Assembly (NCBI RefSeq): GCF_024713975.1
Contig: NC_091097.1
Location: 637,501 to 701,500 of the forward strand
Direction: 5' to 3'
DNA length: 64,000 bases
Source: Paralichthys olivaceus
Lineage: Eukaryota > Chordata > Actinopteri > Pleuronectiformes > Paralichthyidae
In this document: positions 34,257-52,300 of the stretch, one piece after another
Layout of the letters: each line of letters opens with the position of its first letter
How positions within the stretch are numbered: the first letter of the stretch is position 1
The notes under the pieces: model-generated
What the model was told of the DNA's origin: nothing
The model's input: the letters and a program-made list of their open reading frames with translations, nothing else
Databases searched by the model: none
Translations under genes and position numbers: made by a program

Positions 34257-36894
34257 TACAGGTTAGCACTGAGTCACTGCTGTGATGAGCGGAAACATTC
34301 GGGATCAACACAAGACGACAACAGTCGTTATTTATTTAAATTTGGAATGTGGTCTGGAGGCTTGTTCTGTCTTAGAAGGATGTGATGCGTCAGTTTTCCT
34401 CTTCAGTCGAGCACAAAAACATCTTAATGTGTTAAACACGCTGGAACATGGTATTCTTATGCTGCTGTTCATTGACCCATTTGCAAAATCCCCTCACATG
34501 CATCGGGACGCATCAGTTTGGAGACATCATGGACTCTAGAGGTGATACAGTGACACAACAGCAGCTATCTCCCTCAGCTGATCAATGTGGGACAGACAGC
34601 AGCCAACAAGTTATGACACGTTACAGGATGTTTACCTGACGAAACCAGAGAGAGAAACCACAGAGAGGAACAATGCAGAGGAGTGAGGAGCACTGAGGAG
34701 AGGGGAAACAAAATGGCAGCTGGTTCTAACAAAGCACATTTAAACATGAATGGATTTCAATTATTAACTGTTTGAGCTGGAACATGTGACAACAGAATAG
34801 TGATGGACACAGCTTCAACACCGTAACACTTTCACTCAGGATCGTATCATCTCATTATACGTCACAATTCAAATATTAATGTTGCATTGAGCACGACCAT
34901 AGTAAAAACCACTAGATCACTAACGAAAGCTGTTCTCAGACATGAGCTGTGTGAATGTTGTGTGGACATGTTGTGTAGTCAGTGTGGGTGAAGCAGCAGC
35001 GGCAGATCGCCCGACTCGTGGGGAACATTCAGTCGAGGGGCGGAACAATCGGTGAAAGTGAAAGTTTCCTAAAATGATCAATAAATTGTGAAAATGTTTT
35101 ACTAGTGACACTGGAACTCCAAAGTAAAACAGCACGACAGTGAGAGGAAAAGGAAAACACATCAAATGATGTAACTTGTGTCTGAAGACAAGAGCAGTGG
35201 GCAACTAAACACAGTTCCAACTCAAATCGAAGATCAGTATAAATAAATCCATGAAAATCCAAAGATGAGCCAAGCTGAGCTTCAAATCATCTGACTAACC
35301 CAGCCCATTGAATGTAATCTCAGGCTGCACACTGAGCCGTGCTCACTGACGAAGGGAACATCACTTTATCATGGGGCTGATGTAGATGCTCACCCTCGAG
35401 TGTCAGCTGAAGCCCCGAGAAGACACGACAACATAACCACGTCTCTGTGAGCGGGTGAATCTATGAAAACTCAGCCTCAGGGTCTGATTAAAGCAGCACT
35501 GAGAGACTTGTTCTTTTAAAGCACAACGCTGAAAAGCGCCAGTAAATCTGTGTGACACAATGAGACAGATTCCCACCCTCCAACCAAACACTCTTCACAA
35601 CACAGTCGACCAATTCCCAATTATATATTATGAGGCCTGATGGTGTTCAATCAACTGCAGACAAGTAGACGCCCGCAGCTATAGTCAGTGGGAGTGAGTA
35701 TTTTCACTTGAGAGGAAGAATTGGGTATTTGAGTCCCCTCACGCGCTCGCTATGTAACTGTGATGTCATGGTTCAGATCTGACCTGGGGCCATTGTATAT
35801 CTTCAATAAATCTACAAGTTTTCACAATCAGAATTGATGCCATGGACATTATTGTGACCTTTGAATGCAGGTCCACATGTAAACAACAACATATGTCGTC
35901 AGCCCTGTTGATTGTTTTCAGATTCGTTCAAATGGAAAACCACCAGCTCGTCACCGGTTTGTTAGAATGAGACAACGTTTTTTGGAATTTTCCGAGGAAC
36001 AGGGTTGTAACAGGTTTAAACGTTTTAACACTGCGACACAAGTTTCCTCAACTTCCAAAGTGAAAACAAAACTAATTCACACAAGTTCAGTCAAGTTATA
36101 TTTAAAGACGAAACACTGAGCAACAGAATGGAAAAAGGAAACTGAGGCCCAGACAGTTCTGTTTTAAGACAACCCCTGATGTGACCTTTGGTGGTCACAT
36201 GGCTGAACTCGGCCCATGACTCGATAAACGTTCAACATAAAAGAAGCTCCTTGTTGTTAAATACGTCACACACAGTATAAATGCATGGCCATTTCTTGTT
36301 GTAAAAATAATTAATTAAAAGGGACGAGGAACAACAATTTTCCGTGGGCATGGTTCAAACCTTCTACTGAAGCATTAACTCTGAAACATCTAATTAACTC
36401 ATATTGTAAACGGCTCACAGCCATCGGGACAAACTGCTCTTCTGTGATTAGAGGTTAAATCTCCAGATGCACACGGCGTCTTCAGAAGAAACTGACTCTC
36501 TTCAAGTTATTTAGGAGGAAACAAGGACATTTGAGATGTGTGGCATCGATTTAAGTTTGCAGAAGCATTACATCAACCTCGGCCCTGAGGCGGAAAACTC
36601 AGATCTGTGAGGTTGGTGTTGTTTGGACACTGCAGCTCCATAAATGGCCTCTGCTCCACCCTGACACATTAAATACCTCATCAACACAAAGTGGTTCTGC
36701 TGGTTACACACATGTTGTTACACACAACCAACAACATCTGGTTTATTGTCATGTGTTGGTTTCTCTTCATTTGTCCACGTGAGGAAAAAACAATCCTCCG
36801 GGACAACAGCACAACCAGATAACCTGATAACCAGACCTCAGTCCATTGATCCGTTCATAGACGATGAACGTTTAAAAACCTGATCAAATGAGGA

Positions 36895-37760
36895 GTGCAG
36901 CGTTACAGCCCCGCATCACCGAGCACAGTTAAAACTGTGTCCGTGGAAGAAGCATCGTCAGAGAGACTCAGCTCCGCAGACAACACTTGTCCTTCAGAAG
37001 CTTCTGCAGCTGGATTCTGCTTCAGTCTGCTCTTGGAGCGACAGTCCGCGTTAGACTCCCGGGACGAGACGTGCAGAAGAAACACGTCACAGATGATCCG
37101 GGAGACGAGGCCTCGGGAGACACACCGCGGACCACCGGGCGTCCACGGACCCAAGTTTGAAAACCTCTGGAACGGCCAACTGGGCTAGCTAGCTCTTGCA
37201 GCTAGCCGGGCAGCTAAGCTAATGTAGCGCTACTCACCGCGGCTTATTGTGGTTCCGCTCTGGACCGAAAAACAACTGTTAGCAGCCGAGCTAACGAGCC
37301 TCCAGCCGCATAGCCTGGGTTTCCTCCCCGCAGAAGATCAACGCGACGTCCGGTCCATTCCCGCCGAAGTCCCCCTGAATCCCGAGCCCGCTGTGGAATT
37401 GACAAACGGCTTCCGAACCGGAATATGAACCGAGGACTGGCCGGTCACCGCTCCAACGTTCCTGGGTCACTAGCCTTAGCTAATTGGCTAGCTTAGCGGG
37501 GTTAGCTTGGGGCTAACGTTACGGTTAGCGGTGGAGCGGGGTGTGGCTGCTCTTTGTCCGCGGGGCTTCTCCTCGGCTCATGTTGTCCCGCTGCACCGAC
37601 ACGTTCTCAAACTGTCCGCCTGAATCAGAGCGACTATCTGCGGCTAATCCTGACGCTGCTGCCGCGGCGCCTCGCTCCGTTTTTGTTCTTGCTAAATACA
37701 AGATGGCTCAGGCTGCGGGGCGGGACTAACTGCGCCGACCGGAAACTGACGGTTCTGTTT
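36895..37760 (-). promoter_or_regulatory. taok2: taok2 CpG-rich promoter with inferred noncoding first exon
   Basis: GC- and CpG-rich segment 2.7-3.5 kb upstream of the taok2 start-codon exon. A good minus-strand donor (CGCG|GTGAGTAG) marks the end of a likely noncoding exon at 37238. Further upstream are an AAGATGGC YY1-type site near 37700 and TTCCGG ETS-type sites (about 37759 and 37853). The exon and start site are inferred from signals only. Confidence 0.5.
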
Positions 37761-39566
37761 CCGGTGCTGGTCCCGTTCAAAAATAAAAGCTCATGAATGA
37801 ATTGACCCAGATAGTTGTGATGAAGAGGAGCACTGATTCAAGTTCAAATCACTTCCGGTCAGCCCCGTGCCCCGAACACGTGTCCTCCCTACAACTGCTT
37901 TAAAACACTATAACTCAATTAATATGGTTCTTCACTTTCAATGACTTGTTTTATTAAACCAGATCATATGCACAAAGTTTTTATATATTTCAGTATTTAA
38001 ACCCTTTAAAATTACACTTTTGAAATCGTAATTGACTGAGAACAGACAAGAAGAAAACAACCTGACTAATGACAAATCACCACTTTCTAGAAAAACCACA
38101 TGACCCTCAGCTGAGGCTCCTGCCGGCGTGGAGGAATAAAAAGCAAAGAAGGAAACAGTGAAATTAAACCCACATTTCTTTTGTTGGAAACTGAAAGAAC
38201 AATAAGTGTGTCTGATGATCTAAACAGTTGTTAAAGTACTCGTTATATATATATATATATTGCCATAATTCTGTGAAGTACCATACTATGCTACTAGTAG
38301 TATTTAGTATGAGTAGATGTTATTCTCGCAGATTGTAAATAGTAGCTAGTCTCTTTTGCACATCACTGTATCACCTACTACTTTTATCACTTTAGCACTG
38401 TACCACTTCTACTCTTTGCACTGTTGTATGTTTTTATGTTCTTATGCTTCTTGATTACTGAAACATTCAACCCAGTCACCTCTGTTTTAACTTTGTCCTA
38501 CATGTATGCTCTTTCTGTGTAAAAACAGGAATTGTACTTATTACACGTGTCTGTACTGCTGGAACAAAAGAATTTCTCCATGGGGATGAATAAAGTATGT
38601 CTATCTATCTATCTTACACTGTGTACTTTTTGAGTAATCCTCTGTTAAAATCCCCCCCACATACGACCAGTCCTAAGAGGTCTAGAAACTGCTAAGAGCA
38701 TCAGCAGTGTTGTCCCTGTATGCTGGTGCCATGAAATGTGAGCGTAGCTCAGCACTCTCAGATTGATCGGTTCTTTTAGCACGTTCATGCACAACAGTGA
38801 ACAAAACGACGTGCTGAACATTGAGCAACAAATGAACATCGTTAGCTTTAGGTAACAAAACTCTGTAATTAAGTTCAGTGAACATGTGATCATGAATTCA
38901 GCATCAACTCCAGATGATAAGAAAAAAGTAAATAAAGCATTTATTTAACATTTCCAGTCCAATATAATCCACACTGAAAAGTGATTCTAATACACGATTG
39001 CATCTGTTAATATAAAATCAAATTAATTGGTTATTTGTCAGAACAATTTAATGCACTTCATGTAAGCTTTGTTTAAACAGTAAATCACAGTTGGTCACAG
39101 CTGTTCAGTGTAAAAATAGTCTGAAAGTATTAAAAGTTACAATAATAATACAAAATTTAAAAGAGGTAAAAAGTAAAGATGTTTTTTCATTGTCACAGGT
39201 TCAAGTTTAAAAACTTTACCTTCAGTGCAAATAAATGAATATTTATGCTCATTAACACAGGTAATTAAAATGAGTTTTCAGGTAAAAGAGTCAGACAGCT
39301 TGATGGACGATGAGGTCCTGTACTAATAAGATCATTAATAAAGTTCATTAATAATCCCACAGTGATAAAGTAACTTATGATCACTTCAAACTGTATTAAA
39401 ACCAACTAATGTTCAACCTAATCATCAAATAGAGTAAAACATCATTAAGTGTATTCAATTTATTTTCTATTTGTCTGTAATATTTGATTAACCTGGTTCA
39501 GACGGATGTTTTTATGGTTATTTCTTCATTAATCTTCCTGACGAACATCTGGCATCATCAAATGTC
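37761..39566. other. Spacer between the taok2 promoter and the protease 3' end
   Basis: Mostly AT-rich, with no coding exon. It contains an (AT)n run at 38245-38262 and a LINE-type 3' tail at 38270-38620. The protease 3' UTR enters from the right, with a minus-strand AATAAA at 39459-39464, about 105 bases past the stop codon. Confidence 0.5.
38270..38620 (+). mobile_element. LINE 3' tail (truncated non-LTR retrotransposon)
   Basis: The block runs from 'ctgtgaagtaccatactatg' to 'ttgcactgttgtatgtttttatg' and ends 'gaatttctccatggggatgaataaagt' followed by a (CTAT)n tail (38598-38612). This matches the form of 3' ends of fish LINEs that end in a tetranucleotide tail. No reverse-transcriptase coding part is present, so it is 5'-truncated. 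The exact clade is not assigned. Confidence 0.6.
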
Positions 39567-44249
<4,683 letters not shown>

Positions 44250-44394
44250 GTTTGAGTCTTCAAACGTTGTGTGGTAATAAACAGAGCAGCGGAGTAAAGT
44301 GTGGCGGACCAGGAAGGTGTGACTCCTCCCGTCAGGTAAGTTTGGTTTCTGTCATTCTCCACCCACAAATACAACACCTCACATACCCCAGACA
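44250..44394. other. Region directly upstream of the protease start codon
   Basis: About 145 bases of ordinary sequence between the protease ATG and the first unit of the large minisatellite. It should hold the core promoter and leader; no clear TATA box was identified. Confidence 0.4.
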
Positions 44395-47300
44395 ACATTA
44401 CATACGTCTGTTCTTTATTAACATGAAACATACGTCTGTTCTTAACAACGTGAAAACATACGTCTGTTCTTTATTAACATGAAACATACGTCTGTTCTTA
44501 ACAACGTGAAAACATACGTCTGGTCTTTATTAACGTGAAAACATACGTCTGTTCTTTACAACGTGAAAACATACGTCTGTTCTTAACAACGTGAAAACAT
44601 ACGTCTGTTCTTTATTAACATGAAACATACGTCTGTTCTTTATTAACATGAAAACATACGTCTGTTCTTTATTAACATGAAACATACGTCTGTTCTTTAC
44701 AACGTGAAAACATACGTCTGTTCTTAACAACGTGAAAACATACGTCTGTTCTTTACAACGTGACAACATACGTCTGTTCTTTATTAACATGAAACATACG
44801 TCTGTTCTTAACAACGTGACAACATACGTCTGTTCTTTATCAACATGAAAACATACGTCTGTTCTTAACAACGTGACAACATACGTCTGTTCTTAACAAC
44901 GTGACAACATACGTCTGTTCTTAACAACGTGAAAACATACGTCTGTTCTTTACAACGTGACAACATACGTCTGTTCTTTACAACGTGAAAACATACGTCT
45001 GTTCTTTACAACGTGACAACATACGTCTGTTCTTTACAACGTGACAACATACGTCTGTTCTTAACAACGTGACAACATACGTCTGTTCTTAACAACGTGA
45101 AAACATACGTCTGTTCTTTACAACGTGACAACATACGTCTGTTCTTTACAACGTGACAACATACGTCTGTTCTTTACAACGTGACAACATACGTCTGTTC
45201 TTTACAACGTGACAACATACGTCTGTTCTTTACAACGTGAAAACATACGTCTGTTCTTTACAACGTGACAACATACGTCTGTTCTTTACAACGTGACAAC
45301 ATACGTCTGTTCTTTATTAACATGAAACATACGTCTGTTCTTTACAACGTGAAAACATACGTCTGTTCTTTATTAACATGAAACATACGTCTGTTCTTTA
45401 CAACGTGAAAACATACGTCTGTTCTTTACAACATGAAAACATACGTCTGTTCTTAACAACATGAAAACATACGTCTGTTCTTTATTAACATGAAACATAC
45501 GTCTGTTCTTTATTAACATGAAAACATACGTCTGTTCTTTACAACGTGAAAACATACGTCTGTTCTTTACAACATGACAACATACGTCTGTTCTTTATTA
45601 ACGTGAAAACATACGTCTGTTCTTTACAACGTGAAAACATACGTCTGTTCTTTACAACGTGACAACATACGTCTGTTCTTTACAACGTGAAAACATACGT
45701 CTGTTCTTTACAACGTGACAACATACGTCTGTTCTTTACAACGTGAAAACATGCGTCTGTTCTTTATTAACATGAAAACATACGTCTGTTCTTAACAACG
45801 TGAAAACATACGTCTGTTCTTTATTAACATGACAACATACGTCTGTTCTTTACAACGTGACAACATACGTCTGTTCTTTACAACGTGAAAACATGCGTCT
45901 GTTCTTTACAACGTGAAAACATACGTCTGTTCTTTACAACATGACAACATACGTCTGTTCTTTACAACGTGAAAACATACGTCTGTTCTTTACAACGTGA
46001 CAACATACGTCTGTTCTTTATTAACGTGAAAACATACGTCTGTTCTTTACAACATGACAACATACGTCTGTTCTTTACAACGTGAAAACATACGTCTGTT
46101 CTTTACAACGTGACAACATACGTCTGTTCTTTATTAACATGAAAACATACGTCTGTTCTTAACAACGTGAAAACATACGTCTGTTCTTTACAACATGACA
46201 ACATACGTCTGTTCTTTATTAACGTGAAAACATACGTCTGTTCTTTACAACATGACAACATACGTCTGTTCTTTACAACGTGAAAACATACGTCTGTTCT
46301 TTACAACGTGAAAACATACGTCTGTTCTTTACAACATGACAACATACGTCTGTTCTTTATTAACATGAAAACATACGTCTGTTCTTTACAACGTGAAAAC
46401 ATACGTCTGTTCTTTACAACATGACAACATACGTCTGTTCTTTATTAACGTGAAAACATACGTCTGTTCTTTACAACATGACAACATACGTCTGTTCTTT
46501 ACAACGTGAAAACATACGTCTGTTCTTTACAACGTGACAACATACGTCTGTTCTTTACAACGTGAAAACATGCGTCTGTTCTTTACAACGTGAAAACATA
46601 CGTCTGTTCTTTACAACATGAAAACATACGTCTGTTCTTAACAACGTGACAACATACGTCTGTTCTTTACAACATGAAAACATACGTCTGTTCTTAACAA
46701 CGTGACAACATACGTCTGTTCTTTACAACGTGAAAACATACGTCTGTTCTTTACAACGTGACAACATACGTCTGTTCTTAACAACGTGAAAACATACGTC
46801 TGTTCTTTATTAACATGAAAACATACGTCTGTTCTTTACAACGTGAAAACATACGTCTGTTCTTTACAACATGACAACATACGTCTGTTCTTTATTAACG
46901 TGAAAACATACGTCTGTTCTTTACAACATGACAACATACGTCTGTTCTTAACAACGTGACAACATACGTCTGTTCTTTACAACGTGACAACATACGTCTG
47001 TTCTTTACAACATGAAAACATACGTCCGTTCTTTATTAACATGAAACATACTGTACGTCTGTTCTTTACAACGTGAAAACATACGTCTGTTCTTTACAAC
47101 ATGAAAACATACGTCTGTTCTTTACAACGTGAAAACATACGTCTGTTCTTTACAACATGAAAACATACGTCTGTTCTTTACAACGTGACAACATACGTCT
47201 GTTCTTTACAACATGAAAACATACGTCTGTTCTTTACAACATGAAAACATACGTCCGTTCTTTATTAACATGAAACATACTGTACGTCTGTTCTTTACAA

Positions 47301-47815
47301 CGTGAAAACATACGTCTGTTCTTTACAACATGAAAACATACGTCTGTTCTTTACAACGTGAAAACATACGTCTGTTCTTTACAACATGAAAACATAAGTC
47401 TGTTCTTTACAACATGACAACATACGTCTGTTCTTTACAACGTGAAAACGTACGTCTGTTCTTTATTAACATGAAAACATACGTCTGTTCTTTACAACAT
47501 GAAAACATACGTCTGTTCTTTACAACGTGACAACATACGTCTGTTCTTAACAACGTGAAAACATGCGTCTGTTCTTTACAACATGAAAACATGCGTCCGT
47601 TCTTTACAACATGAAAACATGCGTCTGTTCTTTACAACATGAAAACATGCGTCTGTTCTTTACAACATGAAAACATACGTCTGTTCTTTACAACGTGAAA
47701 ACATACGTCTGTTCTTTACAACGTGAAAACATATGTCTGTTCTTTACAACGTGAAAACATGCGTCTGTTCTTTACAACATGAACACGTATGTCTGTTCTT
47801 TAACCAGTTCTTTCA
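44395..47815. repeat. Large minisatellite, 27-29-bp units, about 120 copies
   Basis: Unit ACATACGTCTGTTCTTTACA followed by ACGTGAAA. Three main variants exist: ...TTTACAACGTGA, ...TTAACAACGTGA and ...TTTATTAACATGA, mixed through the array. A 4-base insertion (ATACTGTACGTC) appears twice near 47045 and 47280, about 235 bases apart, which dates a block duplication of several units. The right end degenerates (ACATGCGTC, ACACGTATGTC). It starts 145 bases upstream of the protease ATG. Minus-strand frames such as FSRCKEQTYV come only from the repeat. Confidence 0.97.
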
Positions 47816-48404
47816 GATTGTGTTGATTGACAGTGACAAATGGGTTCTCGTTCTCTCCATCTGTTCTCTGTTCTCATACACGTGGCTTCAGTCACAAACA
47901 AACACATGTGAGTGACTCCTGCTGCAAAACAGCCAACTCCCTAAATCTCACATTGAAGGCTGAGTGGCTGGGGGAGGGGTCAGGAGGAATCTAAAAGACC
48001 AGATATTCTTGGTTTGTTAGTTTCTCTGGGTCAAAGGAGTGAAATGCTCTCGCCTGCTTGTCGCAGGCTCACAGCTCCAGGAAACCTTCCTTCAGGCTGA
48101 GTGGGGAGGAACCAGAAAAGCTGCACTGGATGACTCACTGGATTTCTCAGTGAGAGGTCAAGGAGTCATTTTAAACAATGAGTGTTTGAATACTGAAGAT
48201 ATTCAGTGATTTCACAGAGAACAGTTCCAAGGTGTCCATCCGTCTGCAGCTACTGCTGCTGTGCCTCCGGATTTTAATACGTCTTCATACTTCTACGGAA
48301 AATAAATCAGGTTTTATGTTTTTATGACAGATTTTAAATGAAGATTTTACACATAAAACGTGATGTTCTCGCTCTGTCACGTTCCCTCACCTCATCTCTT
48401 CTCT
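47816..48404. other. Spacer right of the minisatellite
   Basis: No coding exon, tandem repeat or recognised element seen in about 590 bases. Confidence 0.4.
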
Positions 48405-48665
48405 GAGGTAATGGTCAACAGTTGTTTCTCCTGTTCCAACCCAGCAACATACCTGATGGAAACAAGCTGCTGGTTTCCTCTGTGCTCCAAAAAGTTTGAA
48501 TACATTTCAGAATCACTGTGGCACAAAGGAGACGTCAGTTTAAATAGATAACTAAGTATAAATAGATAACTAAGTATTTTAGTCTTGTGTCTCCCACAGG
48601 AAACAACGCACAGATAGACGGTGAGTTTCTTATTCACACTTTTTTTTCCACAGCCACAGAAATGA
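48405..48665 (+). pseudogene. Inverted relic of protease intron 1, exon 2 and intron 2
   Basis: Plus-strand copy of the 42660-42925 segment. It keeps the acceptor CTCCCACAG, a 21-base exon (GAAACAACGCACAGATAGACG, 48599-48619, reading NNAQID) and the donor GTGAGTTTC. A small internal duplication (ataactaagtataaatag repeated, 48547-48575) sits in the intron part. No signal-peptide exon or catalytic exons accompany it on the plus strand, so it is a relic of a duplicated protease gene and not a working one. Confidence 0.75.
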
Positions 48666-49335
48666 GTCAGAAGTTTTGAAGCTTGAACCTGTGACGTGAT
48701 GGGACTCTGAAGGAGCAGCTCTGCCTTTCACACCGTCACACTGTTTGAACCCTGAACAGCTGCAGCTGTGATTCACTGTTAAAACCATAGACTGTATATA
48801 AAGAAACAAAGCTCCTGTGGACCAAACTGGAAAATCACTGCGGGTTCATGAGATACTCAGAGTATTTCTCAACTAATGACGACATATATGTTGTGATGTG
48901 TGTCTGTTAGACTAGTAGAGGTTTTAATACATGAAATAAACTCATGACACACGTCCCTGCTCACTGTGGCATCATTATAATCAAGTTACAATAAGAAAGT
49001 GTATAAAAATAATAGTGCAGTGTAATAAATGAGTTAGTATTTGATTTAATAAAAGTCTGTGGCAAACAGGAAAGTATTCAACACGTCTCACAGTGTGGGT
49101 GGGAGGTAATGAAGTAAGAATACACGAAACACGTACTTAAGTTCAGTAACTAAGTAAATGTACTTCATTACCTCCCACCCACACTGCGCGGCGTGTTGAT
49201 TGTTCCCATGTTCCCTGAACGCAGCTCGGGTTTAATGTGGTGTTTTGTGATTGGTCTTTAAACAGGAAGTGGGCGGAGCTCGGAGCTGCTCTGAGGTCTC
49301 GCCGGCTCGTGCGTGTTGTCGTGATCGATTCCTGA
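48666..49335. other. Spacer and jmjd8 promoter region
   Basis: It contains a short dispersed-repeat fragment near 48783-48835 ('aaccatagactgtatataaag') and otherwise ordinary sequence. A near-palindromic pair of 'acttcattacctcccacccacact' / its reverse complement lies at 49093-49188, forming an inverted repeat with arms of about 24 bases. The last 100 bases are GC-rich, as expected for the jmjd8 promoter. Confidence 0.5.
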
Positions 49336-52300
49336 ATGGAAATCAATGGATCGATCAATCGGGCCGCGTGCGTGCTGCTGAGCGTGTGCGTGGCCCTGAC
49401 GTCACAGGAGCGGCCAGATGACGCGGGAGGCTGGTGAGTTCACGGACATCTGGAGCATGAGCCGGTGTTCCGGGTTAACTGGTGATCAGGTTTATTGTAA
49501 CGACACTGTGACGATCTGCAGTCTGATCCAATGGACCGACATGTAAACACATATCACGAGTTACACCGGAACACCTGAGGAGCACCTGAACCTGCCGCTG
49601 TGACGTCACAGCAGGTTCAGGTTGGACCTCCGGATCACATGACCTCCACCATGTGACCATCATCCCTGTTTTTATTGAACTCCACCTGTTCAGGAAGTAA
49701 AACTCCCATCATTCCTCTTGACCAGCAGCCGTAATGTTTTAACCATCCACGGTGGACTCACCAAAACCACAAGTCAACTGTGTTTGAAGAAACATGTGTT
49801 TTATTTACGAGCTTGAGGAGAAGGACTACACTACCCACAATCCTCAGGTATCACAATGAGGTCTCTGATTGTCGGAGCTCATTAAAAAAGTGACATCAGG
49901 ACATAATTATATAAAGTGATATATTTAGTTTTCTCTCTGATTTAGTCTTTAACTAAATTATGACATCATTTACCAATTTCCAAAATAGCTATGGATTAAT
50001 TTGTGGTTCGTCAATGATTCATCGTGGCTACATTCACACGTTAGATTCACACGTATGTATCTGTGACTGTAGCCACACGTATGTATCTGTGACTGTAGCC
50101 ACACGTATGTATCTGTGACTGTAGCCACACGTATGTATCTGTGACTGTAGCCACACGTATGTATCTGTGACTGTAGACACACGTATGAGCACAGAGAACA
50201 GACGTGATCTTTGTGTTCAGGTGGGTGGATTCAGACGTCAGGTTCCAGGATGAAGGTTCCTGTAACATCGACGTGTTGGACGGAGCCTCGCTCTCATACC
50301 AACAGTTCATTGAAAGGTACGTTTCACTCATCTCGAGGCGAGATCTGTTTCAAGGTTGTGTTATAAGATGCACTCTTGTCTCCGTGGCGGTGACGTTCTC
50401 TACTGACACTGTCCGTCTGTGGTTTGTAGATACGCCTACAGTCGACCGGTCGTCCTCAGAGGTCTGACTGATAACACGGTACGAGTGGAATCATCCAAAC
50501 ATTTGAGAGTTAAGTGTTTTCTGTTCAGAGTCGTGAGCGTCATCGAGGAGTCTCAGCTGAACACGTCCTGAGGACACGAGTCTCGTTAGTAAAGTTTGAT
50601 TTGAACAGATACAGACGATAGAAACGACCTTCAGAGGGAAACTTTGTACTTTGAGTATATTTCAGAGTGTGTACTTTAACACCAGTATCTGTATTTCTAC
50701 TGGAGTGAAGAATGTGGACGTCTGTCTCCTCTGAACATGTCGATGTTTCGTCTCAGAAATTCAAGCTGCTCTGCTCCAAGTCGACTTTACTACAAGAATA
50801 CGGCTCTCGGAAAGTGCGGCTCAGTACAGCTAACACTTATTCTTACAGGAAAGGTACGAACGTCTGAACACTCGCTCGCTCACGCTGTGATAATCCGACT
50901 GTAACGGACACGTGATGAATGTGTTTCAGTGGACGTCCCTTTCCAGGAGTACGTGGACAAGTTCCTGAGGCCTCAGTCCACCGACGCTCTCGGCAGCGGT
51001 GAGTTAACCTCACTTCCTTTTGACGCGGGACTTTGACTTGTAGTTGTGTATTTGTACTTTGTTGTAGTGGTGCTTACAGTCATTGATCGTCTTTATTCAG
51101 TCTGTGAACGATCTTTAACATTTGTACCTGAGGAGGCGTCACTGTCATTAACAATCTGGTTCTCTCTTCTACAGACACCATGTATTTTTTTGGAGACAAC
51201 AACTTCACCGAGTGGCAGCGTCTGTTCGATCACTACGAGTCTCCACCGTACGTCCTGCCTCACACCAGCGGAGCGTACAGCTTCGGCATCGCAGGTTTGT
51301 TCGCTTGATAACGAGGCTGTGACATGAGTGGTCTCTAGAAGTTGAGGGAGCTGCAGGATGAAATCTATTTTGTAATTATCTTCAACAAAGTGAAAATCTT
51401 ATTTCACATCGATCAAATGTTCTTGAGGACGAACGTATGTCAGACAAAAGTCTTCCGTCCCTAAATTACAATGTGAAACCAAAAGTGTCAGATCAAATGA
51501 AACATGAACGAACATGAAGCTTCAGACTCGGGAGAGAAAACGTGTCTTTATGGTCAGGTCCTGGAACCGGAGTTCCTTTTCACTGGCACGGCCCCGGTTA
51601 CTCTGAGGTCATCTACGGAAGAAAGGTAAAAAAACACACAACCAGATTCTTCTTCTGTTTCCTGTTGGAATAATATATGCGGTAAAGATAGCTCCTCCCC
51701 CCACAGGAAACACTTCTCCTGAATCCACTGCTCATTGGAGGATTTTAGTTTCTGGCCGAGTGCGTGAACAAGGTGTTCCTAATAAAGTGCTCAGTGACTG
51801 TGAATCTGATTCTTTTTTTAAATCTCACAGCGTTGGTTCCTCTACCCGCCTGACAAGGAGCCTCACTTCCACCCGAACCACACCACCCTGTCCTGGGTGA
51901 GGGACACCTACCCCAACCTGCCCGAGCACGAGGCTCCACTGGAGTGCACCATCAGGCCGGGAGAGGTAACGCACTCCGCCAGAGACATTCAGTTAAAGAC
52001 GTTAGCCATTACTTTGTTGTGATTTTAGATCATCATGTAGACAATCACCACCCTGTGGTTGTACGACTCCACCCACCACAACACTTTCAGTCTACGTACA
52101 TGTCGGAGGTCAGTCTGACCTTTGACCTCCGTTCATCTTTGAGTCCAAGTGACAACTGGTCAAAATACAGACAAACTCCCTGAGACAGACTCGAGGTCTC
52201 ATGTCCACCTGAAGACATCACGGCTCTGGAAGTCTCCGATGACGAGGCTTAGACAGGTTGAGATAAACTGAATGAGTGGGAGGAGTTTGAGGGGCGGGTT

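Noticed and set aside
44395-47815. Regular direct repeats of 27-29 bases, which might suggest a CRISPR array
   Set aside because: Units are directly adjacent with no unique spacers, and the setting is a vertebrate genome. It is a minisatellite.
48405-48665. A second working protease gene on the plus strand
   Set aside because: Only the tiny exon 2 and flanking intron pieces are present; no signal-peptide or catalytic exon was found on the plus strand before jmjd8 begins.
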